The translations under genes were made by a program, and so were the position numbers. A stretch of 42,738 bases of DNA from Armatimonadota bacterium (lineage in GTDB: Bacteria > Armatimonadota > Fervidibacteria > Fervidibacterales > Thermosaccharophagaceae), in assembly GCA_025062195.1 (NCBI GenBank), contig JANXAS010000010.1, forward strand, positions 1-42,738, given 5' to 3'. Shown here in pieces: positions 36,624 to 42,738 of this stretch. Below the pieces are notes generated by a model. It saw only the letters and a program-made list of their open reading frames with translations. It ran no database searches and was not told the DNA's origin. How positions within the stretch are numbered: position 1 is the stretch's first letter; each line of letters begins with the position of its first letter.

Positions 36624-38576
36624 ATGTGCCGTAAAATGACTATCGCTTTAAGTTGCCTCCTATTTCTGAGCAGCGTTAGCACAGCTCAGCTGCGCCGCGC
36701 TTTCCTTCCGAAGCGCCCGGCTCTTGAATTCCTGAAGGGAGATGTTGTCGTCATCTCAAACTCGGTCACACTGTATAACGAATTTCGCACCAAGCTGCCG
36801 GAGGCAGCTCAAGCAACCTTTGTTAACCTCTCCGAACTCCCAAAACAAATTGCCGAAATTCGCGGTGCTGCAAAGCATGTCGTCTTCATCATTGACTGGA
36901 CAAAGGAGCCATTCCCTGTAGAGCACCGTGAGCTTCTCCCGTATGATATTCGTCTTATACGGGACATGGATGTCGTTCTTGCTGGGGATGTGAACCAGAT
37001 TGAGCGCAAGCCATATGTGCGCCTGCTCATCTCAGCACCAAGTCACAACTCCGCCTGTGAAGCCATTGAAAGATTGAGCGAGCTTGAAGTTCGTGAGATA
37101 GCCGACTTAAAGATGCAACGCATATGGCAGGTGCCTTTGCTCGTCGTGGTTACAAACGCCGGAGAAGAAACCATCGCCATATTCGGTGAGAGAATCAAAG
37201 CTGATTTCACATGGGTGACATTGGACAAGCTCCCGAAGGTTGAACGGCTACTCGCCACCGAGACGGAAGTTTACATTCTCACCGGCGAACAGCCTATACC
37301 GCGCGCAATAAAGGAGAAATTACCTTATCCGATTGATGTGCTCAGGCAAAACCAAAGCGTCCTTGTGCGCGCAAGCAAAGGGGGCAAGTATTATCGCATT
37401 CTGTTCTATTCTCCTAACGCGCACTTCTTGAACCATCTTGTCTCACTGTATGAGCATATTGAGGAGATACCGAGTGAGCCGCGCTTGATACTTCACCTTG
37501 ATTTGAGCCATGTGAAGAGATTGCTTTTGTTCCCATTCTCGGATGCGCCCGCTATAAGACCATATGTGATGCAGTTCGGGGAGCAGGTCGTCGATGCTGT
37601 GAAGAAAGCAGGTCTGGTTGAGGAGCTGCTGATTGCCAACCCACAAATGTTTGAGGATGCTGTTGCATGGGATACTTACCGCTCCGGGAATATACCGACT
37701 GAAGTTGCAAAACAGCTCTGTGAGAAACATGGCTGCGATGCTATACTCGCAGGACATATAGCGGGCGTTGATGCCATCTCCATCACCAGCCAGGGCTTGA
37801 CAAGCCGCCCAAGCCCAGCAGCTGACAGAAGAGTTTGGCAGATAAAGACAGAGAGGCAACAGCGAGTGAGCCTATTCGTTGAAGCGCGCCTGTTTGATGG
37901 GCGAACGGGAAGGTTGATATGGAGCAGCCGATTTGAGGGCACAGGCATCAGTAAGCAACCCATCTATACATCAATGCCGATTGAATCCCGCGAACCACCG
38001 CAAGTTCAACCGGAGCAAATTGAGAGGCAGGTGCTTGATACATCGCTATATCGCACTGCTGCATCGGACGCCATAGTCCAACTTGTCAGGGCATTGCGCG
38101 GCGAAATGATATGGGCTGCACGCCCGAGAATTACCCCGGCTATCACACTAATCCAACCTGCACCACCCATAGCAAGGGAAGGGCAAGTGGGCGCTGTTGA
38201 GGACAAGTTCGTTTACATAGATATCGGCAAGGACGCCGGAATAAAAGTAGGAGATGAGTTTACGGTCATCAGGCGCGTGCGCTTTCAGACGGCTCGTGGC
38301 GAACGCATAATTGAGGAGCCAGTTGGAATGATACGGGCTATTGAGGTTATGCAGGACATGGCAAAGGCTGTGATCATTGAAGTTGAGGAAGGCATGCAAA
38401 TCAAGCCACAAGACATAGTCAGGCTCAGAATACCGCCACCCGAAGTGACGAAGCAAAAGACAAAAGAGGAACAAGGCGTTAAACAACCTAAAGAGACAAG
38501 GGAACAAGCCCAAGAGCAGCAGGGGGATGTCAATAAACGAGCAGAAGAAAAGCAGCCGGAGGAAAAGGGGGAGTAG
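36624..38576 (+). CDS. Exported protein with a FlgT-C-like domain and charged tail
   Basis: A 650-aa protein with an N-terminal signal peptide (hydrophobic core ALSCLLFLSSVS, cleavage likely after STA). Domains in order: an uncharacterised region of about 270 residues; an LpoB/TolB-like region with HGCDAILAGHIAGVDAI and SLFVEARLFDGRTGRLIWSS; a segment AVEDKFVYIDIGKDAGIKVG with GDEFTVIRR and VGMIRAIEVMQDMAKAVI, like the FlgT C-terminal domain; and a Lys/Glu/Gln-rich tail from about residue 610. It probably lies in the periplasm or cell envelope; function unknown. The ATG at 36624 follows GAGGGGGTGA; a GTG 12 nt upstream is an alternative. Confidence 0.7.
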   Translation: MCRKMTIALSCLLFLSSVSTAQLRRAFLPKRPALEFLKGDVVVISNSVTLYNEFRTKLPEAAQATFVNLSELPKQIAEIRGAAKHVVFIIDWTKEPFPVEHRELLPYDIRLIRDMDVVLAGDVNQIERKPYVRLLISAPSHNSACEAIERLSELEVREIADLKMQRIWQVPLLVVVTNAGEETIAIFGERIKADFTWVTLDKLPKVERLLATETEVYILTGEQPIPRAIKEKLPYPIDVLRQNQSVLVRASKGGKYYRILFYSPNAHFLNHLVSLYEHIEEIPSEPRLILHLDLSHVKRLLLFPFSDAPAIRPYVMQFGEQVVDAVKKAGLVEELLIANPQMFEDAVAWDTYRSGNIPTEVAKQLCEKHGCDAILAGHIAGVDAISITSQGLTSRPSPAADRRVWQIKTERQQRVSLFVEARLFDGRTGRLIWSSRFEGTGISKQPIYTSMPIESREPPQVQPEQIERQVLDTSLYRTAASDAIVQLVRALRGEMIWAARPRITPAITLIQPAPPIAREGQVGAVEDKFVYIDIGKDAGIKVGDEFTVIRRVRFQTARGERIIEEPVGMIRAIEVMQDMAKAVIIEVEEGMQIKPQDIVRLRIPPPEVTKQKTKEEQGVKQPKETREQAQEQQGDVNKRAEEKQPEEKGE

Positions 38577-39031
38577 AGAGGAACCCTAAAATCCATCCGG
38601 AAAGATAGCCAACGGTGATCGCCTCGCAAATGGCGTCCCAATTTCACATCTTGTAACAAGTTGCGATGCAAATGAAAATGCGCCCGAAATAGTTCGGGCA
38701 GACTCCGTCCAACCTGACTTTGCTGTGGTGTTCGCATTACCAGTTTGACGAGCGCGAGCATCTTCGGCTGCGAGATTTTTGTGGTGGGTTGTCCAGACCA
38801 ATGTCCACACTGCTTTTGCGGCGCCAACTTCTCGCGCTCAGCGGCTTACTGAAACCATCCCCAAATCACGCTCATTTAGACCACCGACCCGTTCACATTG
38901 CCATGACAACGGCGCATTGGCTATGGGTGAGCTTGAATAACATGGCTGAGTGGAATGCGCCCAAAAGGATTCGGACAGATCACCCCTCTTCCTACCTCCG
39001 CATCATTCACATGTTTGCATTGTCACTTCGT
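38577..39031. other. 455-nt region without a supported gene
   Basis: Lies between the exported protein gene and the acetyltransferase stop. Short frames here have no good start sites or recognisable domains. A GCCCGAA/TTCGGGC inverted repeat (38682-38699) has no T-run on either side and is a poor terminator. Nothing else is recognised. Confidence 0.4.
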
Positions 39032-39568
39032 TCATGCGAGACGCTTTAGCATGCGCACCCAGTAGTAGCCTTCGCCGACCTCTTCAAAGCCGACCTTGAG
39101 ATACCATTCTCTTGCCACTGTATTTCCAGCTCCAACCCACAAGCTCGCCCACTCGCATTTTTTCTCAACAGCGTATTCAATGGCTCGCTTTATAAGCTTC
39201 TTTCCTATGCCCTTACGCTGGTAGCGCTTGTGCACTACAACTTCATGTATCTCGGCAGTGCGACCTATGCGCTTGTCCCACCAATCCGTATGAACGGACA
39301 CAAAACCAACAACCTCGCCGTTTAACTCCGCCACGAAAAAGCCACCTGGGTCACCACGATAAAGCCAGCGCATATAGCCACGAATGTCGCTGCCGGATGT
39401 GTATGCATAGTCCTCAAGCCCTTCATAAGCGGATCGGTAAACGCTGACAAGCTTGTTCAGCTCCTCAGGCTTGACTCGCCTTATGATGACTAAGTCGCCT
39501 ATGCTTCCTTCGGAATCGGTTTGCATGCATTCCCTGTCACCATCTTCACTCATATCTTTTAAGCTCAT
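39032..39568 (-). CDS. GNAT-family N-acetyltransferase
   Basis: A 178-aa protein with the GNAT fold: GGFFVAELNGEVVGFVSVH (beta strands), EIHEVVVHKRYQRKGIGKKL (the acetyl-CoA-binding V-x-x-x-x-R/Q-x-x-G-x-G/A motif), then LWVGAGNTVAREWYLKVGFE. The substrate is unknown; the last motif resembles RimI-like and small-molecule acetyltransferases. The first 25 or so residues are acidic and may not belong to the core. The ATG has GAGGTG about 11 nt upstream; an internal start is possible. Confidence 0.88.
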   Translation of the reverse strand: MSLKDMSEDGDRECMQTDSEGSIGDLVIIRRVKPEELNKLVSVYRSAYEGLEDYAYTSGSDIRGYMRWLYRGDPGGFFVAELNGEVVGFVSVHTDWWDKRIGRTAEIHEVVVHKRYQRKGIGKKLIKRAIEYAVEKKCEWASLWVGAGNTVAREWYLKVGFEEVGEGYYWVRMLKRLA

Positions 39569-39732
39569 GGTGGGCTAACACCTCGCTCAACTTTCGGTGT
39601 AATGAGCCTGCAAATAAGACACACAATTGATGGAATTGATGGAGAGCACCTCAAGGAAGAATTGGGGAGCATCCTCCGAACTTCTCTTGTTCTGACAACC
39701 ACTTTCAGTTGGAGCTCTAACTTAACCATTGC

Positions 39733-40800
39733 TCATGCCAGACGGAGCACAGTATCAAGCGCAGCTGCAACTTGGTTTGGGGTTATCATTCGCATGCATG
39801 TCCACTCTCCGCGACATACTGGATGCCTGTAGCACGGACGACATGGTAATTCATGCTCAATGATGTGCACACCGGTTGCCATCCGCCACTTGAGCGAACT
39901 CGTCGGTCCGTAAAGGATGAGCGTTGGTGTCCCCATAGCATAGCCTACATGCACTGGAAATGAGTCAACGCCAACAACTGCGCTTGCCAACCCGATAAGC
40001 TGTGCCGATTCTCGCACCGAAAGAAAGCCACCAAAGGAACACATTGGCGAGCGGCTATGACTCAGGATAGCATTAAGCAGCGGCAAATCGCTTTTCCCGC
40101 CAATGAGTGCGGTTGGCATCTCATATCGCTTATAAATTTCATCAGCTAACTCAACCCAGTATTCGTTCAACCAGTGCTTGTGAATCCACCTTGTTGCCGG
40201 AGCAAACACCACAAACTGCTTTGGCGAAAGCCCCCGCAAGTTTAGCAGCTCATTCACCCTTTTACGCTCTTCATCTCTAATTGGTATCAGCATCCTGTGA
40301 CGCTCAACATCTGCATCAATTCCGAGCGCCCTGAGAAGCTGCAAAGACATATCGCAGGGATGCAGCGATGGTTCTTTCACGACTCTGTGAGTCATGACGA
40401 ATTTGGCACCCTCTCTGCTGTCCGCAAAACCAACACGATACCGTGCCCCAGACAAAAGTGATACGATTGCACTCTTGAGCAAGCCTTGCGGGTCAATCGC
40501 AAGCTCATATCGTTCACGCCTTAGCTCACGAATCAACCTGACAAAGCCGAGCAAACTTCTATCCCATGAATGCACCCTGCTTAGATGCGGATTGCCCTCA
40601 ATTAGAGGCGCATAAGATGATTCCACTGCCCATCCGATGTAGGCATCCGGGAGAGCTTCCCTCAGCGCCTGCGCCATAGGGGTTGCCATCAGGACATCGC
40701 CGAGCGAACTCAATCGCACAATTAGGATGCGCTTAAATGACCGCCCATCTAAGGGTAACCTCTTAGGGCACCCTTCACAGCATTTATCAGCACGCCGCAT
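39733..40800 (-). CDS. Glycosyltransferase family 9 (heptosyltransferase-like)
   Basis: A 355-aa GT-B enzyme similar to ADP-heptose:LPS heptosyltransferases. N-terminal half: ILIVRLSSLGDVLMATPMAQ and AIDPQGLLKSAIVS. C-terminal half: FAPATRWIHKHWLNEYW, AVVGVDSFPVHVGYAMGTP, LILYGPTSSLKW and the Cys-containing CRPCYRHPVC. The family makes LPS inner core or other envelope glycans, so a diderm envelope is suggested. The protein has an extra cysteine-rich start (CCEGC). The ATG at 40800 lies 7 nt after the pilC stop; there is no strong ribosome-binding site. Confidence 0.9.
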   Translation of the reverse strand: MRRADKCCEGCPKRLPLDGRSFKRILIVRLSSLGDVLMATPMAQALREALPDAYIGWAVESSYAPLIEGNPHLSRVHSWDRSLLGFVRLIRELRRERYELAIDPQGLLKSAIVSLLSGARYRVGFADSREGAKFVMTHRVVKEPSLHPCDMSLQLLRALGIDADVERHRMLIPIRDEERKRVNELLNLRGLSPKQFVVFAPATRWIHKHWLNEYWVELADEIYKRYEMPTALIGGKSDLPLLNAILSHSRSPMCSFGGFLSVRESAQLIGLASAVVGVDSFPVHVGYAMGTPTLILYGPTSSLKWRMATGVHIIEHELPCRPCYRHPVCRGEWTCMRMITPNQVAAALDTVLRLA

Positions 40801-40807
40801 TTTGGGA

Positions 40808-42067
40808 TTACTCGCCTTCGCCCTCGCCACCTTCGCCGGAAAGCTTTTGTATGATTGCTATAAGCGGCATAAATACGGAGAGGATAATGAACAAAACAAC
40901 ACCGCCAAGAAGAACTATTAGCACTGGCTCAATCGTCGCAGCTAAGCTCTCAAGCCTTGCATCAACTTCGCTCTCGTAGAAGTCGGCTATCTTTTGCAGC
41001 ATCTGATCAAGCGAACCTGTCTCCTCACCAACAGCAATCATGTGGACAACCATGGGCGGGAAGAGCTTACTGTTCTCAAGTGGGTCGGCGATTCGTGAAC
41101 CCTCTCTCACCGCCATCCTTGCGTCTATTATTGCTTTGGCGACAATGTCATTGCCTATTGCCTCCGCGCATGTATCCATCGCCTGAAGTATCGGCACACC
41201 GCTGTTTATGAGCGTCCCAAATGTCCTTGCAAAGCGCGCCAAAGCAACCATGTGGTTAATTGGTCCGAGTATGGGCACATGAAGTTTGAGCCAGTCATAT
41301 TGCTTTTTGCCGGTGCGTGTGCGTATGTAGTTAAGGAATGCTATAGCGAACAAGGCAACACCTATGAAAACCATCCACCATTTCGTCAACAGGAAGTCAC
41401 TGAAGGCTTTCAACATGCGAGTTAGGATTGGGAATTCCTCAGGTTTGAGTTCAAGCTCTTCAAACAACTTCATAAACTTTGGAACTACGAATGTGCATAG
41501 GAAGATAACAACACCAATTGCGAACACGGTGACTATGGTCGGGTATGTCATTGCTGACTTCACTTTGCGGCGCAACTCCAAGTCCTTCTCCAAGAATGTA
41601 GCCATCCTATCAAGGGTCTCATCAAGGACACCGCCAACTTCGCCAGCTCTGACAAGCCCGACAAACAAGTTAGAGAAGACCTTCGGATAATCTGCAAGCG
41701 CCCTTGAAAATGACATACCCTCTTGCACCTTTTGGGCGACCTCACGAATTATCTGTGCAAGGCGCGGGCTTGGCGACTGCTTCTCAAGCACAGAGAGAGC
41801 ACGCACAAGTGACACACCCGCATTTATGAGTGTGGCAAGCTGCCTGCAGAATATCGCAAGGTGAGCCAACTTAACCCTACCGAATACAAGCTTTGGTCCA
41901 GCCTTCTTAGGTGCTGCAGCTGCTGCTTCCTTCTCCTGCTTTATCTGTGTGACCCAATAGCCGCGCTCCTTAAGCAACCTGCGCAGTATTTCTGCGTTCT
42001 CTGCCTCCTCAGTTCCCCGTATGACCTGACCTTGAGCATTGCGAGCCACATAACTGAATACCGGCAT
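40808..42067 (-). CDS. pilC: Type IV pilus / type II secretion inner-membrane platform protein
   Basis: GspF/PilC-family protein (419 aa), the membrane platform that couples the cytosolic ATPase to pilus assembly. Two T2SSF domains: FCRQLATLINAGVSLVRALS with VGLVRAGEVGGVLDETLDRM, and FARTFGTLINSGVPILQAMD with MIAVGEETGSLDQMLQKIAD. Three membrane segments (about residues 170-190, 220-250 and 380-410). It ends in a Gly/Glu repeat tail (GEGGEGEGE). The ATG at 42067 has GAGGTGAT upstream, which includes the pilT stop, so it is coupled to pilT. Confidence 0.95.
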   Translation of the reverse strand: MPVFSYVARNAQGQVIRGTEEAENAEILRRLLKERGYWVTQIKQEKEAAAAAPKKAGPKLVFGRVKLAHLAIFCRQLATLINAGVSLVRALSVLEKQSPSPRLAQIIREVAQKVQEGMSFSRALADYPKVFSNLFVGLVRAGEVGGVLDETLDRMATFLEKDLELRRKVKSAMTYPTIVTVFAIGVVIFLCTFVVPKFMKLFEELELKPEEFPILTRMLKAFSDFLLTKWWMVFIGVALFAIAFLNYIRTRTGKKQYDWLKLHVPILGPINHMVALARFARTFGTLINSGVPILQAMDTCAEAIGNDIVAKAIIDARMAVREGSRIADPLENSKLFPPMVVHMIAVGEETGSLDQMLQKIADFYESEVDARLESLAATIEPVLIVLLGGVVLFIILSVFMPLIAIIQKLSGEGGEGEGE

Positions 42068-42072
42068 TTTAA

Positions 42073-42738
42073 TCACCTCACTTGGACGCCAGCGTCTGCG
42101 AGCATCTTCTTCAGCTCCTCTGGACGCTGTGCCCTTGCCATCGCGTCTTCATATGTAATTATGCCTTGCAAGTAAAGGTCACGCAAAGCTTGATCCATTG
42201 TTTGCATGCCATATTCACCGCTCGTTTGTATGATTGACGGAATTTGATGCGTTTTACCCTCTCGTATCAAGTTGCGTATAGCTGGCGTTGCAATCATTAT
42301 CTCCATTGCAGCTACTCTTCCTCGCCCGGAAGCCCTCGGCAATAGCTGCTGTGAGAGGACTGCCACAAGGTTGTTGGATAGCTGAACCCTGATTTGAGCC
42401 TGCTGCTCTGCCGGGAACACATCAATTATTCGGTCAATCGTCTCTGCCGAATTGTTTGTGTGCAATGTCGCAAGCACTAAGTGACCAGTTTCAGCAGCAG
42501 TTATAGCCGTTGCAATCGTTTCAAGGTCTCGCATCTCACCTACAAGTATCACATCTGGGTCTTCACGCAGTGCGCTCCTTAAAGCCTTCGCGAAGGAGAG
42601 TGTATCTTGACCTATCTCTCGCTGGTTGATGATGCACTTCTTGTGCGTGTGCATATATTCAATCGGGTCTTCAATTGTGATCACATGTCTGCTATCAACA
42701 TTGTTCAAATGATCAATCATCGCAGCGAGCGTCGTTGA
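42073..42738 (-). CDS. pilT: Twitching motility ATPase PilT, 5' end beyond the window
   Basis: Partial: 221 residues to the stop, beginning in the Walker A region (the last codons read STTLAAMID) and running off the window edge. The Asp box ITIEDPIEYMH, Walker B SALREDPDVILVGEMRD and His box ETGHLVLATLHTNNSAETID are seen. The C-terminal part (QQLLPRASGRGRVAAMEIMI and GEYGMQTMDQALRDLY) is PilT-like rather than PilB-like. It powers pilus retraction. It lies directly upstream of pilC. Confidence 0.95.
   Translation of the reverse strand, partial: STTLAAMIDHLNNVDSRHVITIEDPIEYMHTHKKCIINQREIGQDTLSFAKALRSALREDPDVILVGEMRDLETIATAITAAETGHLVLATLHTNNSAETIDRIIDVFPAEQQAQIRVQLSNNLVAVLSQQLLPRASGRGRVAAMEIMIATPAIRNLIREGKTHQIPSIIQTSGEYGMQTMDQALRDLYLQGIITYEDAMARAQRPEELKKMLADAGVQVR

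Noticed and set aside
38682-38699. GCCCGAA/TTCGGGC hairpin as terminator for the exported protein gene
   Set aside because: Short stem, about 100 nt past the stop, and no T-run on either strand.
38720-39049. 109-codon plus-strand open frame after the exported protein gene
   Set aside because: It overlaps the acetyltransferase stop end, has no start signal, and its translation looks non-coding (His/Leu/Ser-rich, no domain).
1-42738. CRISPR arrays, insertion sequences, rRNA or prophage genes
   Set aside because: No regularly spaced direct repeats, transposase, integrase or rRNA sequence was recognised on either strand.

Overview
The window is a bacterial chromosome segment. The left two thirds (about 3.2-26.5 kb, all minus strand) is one long ribosomal-protein supercluster: str, S10, spc and alpha operons plus rplM-rpsI. 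In transcription order it reads rpsL, rpsG, fusA, rpsJ, rplC, rplD, rplW, rplB, rpsS, rplV, rpsC, rplP, rpmC, rpsQ, an EF-G paralogue, rplN, rplX, rplE, rpsN (zinc type), rpsH, rplF, rplR, rpsE, rpmD, rplO, secY, adk, map, infA, rpmJ, rpsM, rpsK, rpsD, rpoA, rplQ, truA, rplM, rpsI. A LysM/NlpC-P60 wall hydrolase and argC follow on the same strand. The host is probably a deep-branching, possibly thermophilic, diderm-type bacterium: there is a heptosyltransferase-like GT9 enzyme, type IV pilus genes, Cys-rich zinc forms of S4, S14, L24, L36 and Adk, and charge-rich proteins. An Armatimonadota-like lineage is my guess from overall impression; it is not proven by the sequence.

The cluster has several departures from the textbook layout. 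tuf is missing between fusA and rpsJ. An EF-G-2-type GTPase sits between rpsQ and rplN. rpsE and rpmD overlap out of frame by about 120 nt. The alpha operon is interrupted by two large palindromic intergenic elements (rpsM/rpsK gap and rpsD/rpoA gap) that belong to one repeat family, with a third, inverted copy upstream of argC. A strong terminator-like hairpin with a U-tract lies about 50 nt upstream of rpsL and may be an attenuator.

The divergent region 26.5-27.5 kb separates the ribosomal cluster from a plus-strand sugar-metabolism pair: a TIM-barrel sugar isomerase/epimerase-like protein with a recognisable promoter and a terminator, and a Pseudomonas stutzeri-type L-rhamnose isomerase. 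A minus-strand pair then encodes a Gfo/Idh/MocA-like oxidoreductase and an ArsA/Get3-type ATPase with an alpha-crystallin-like C-terminal domain. A plus-strand 2-hydroxyacyl-CoA dehydratase activase-type fusion protein follows.

The right end holds a large polytopic membrane protein (possibly a catalytically dead relative of membrane pyrophosphatases), divergent from an exported protein with a FlgT-C-like domain. After these come a GNAT acetyltransferase, a GT9 glycosyltransferase, pilC, and pilT, which is cut by the window end. No tRNA, rRNA, CRISPR array or transposase gene was seen.
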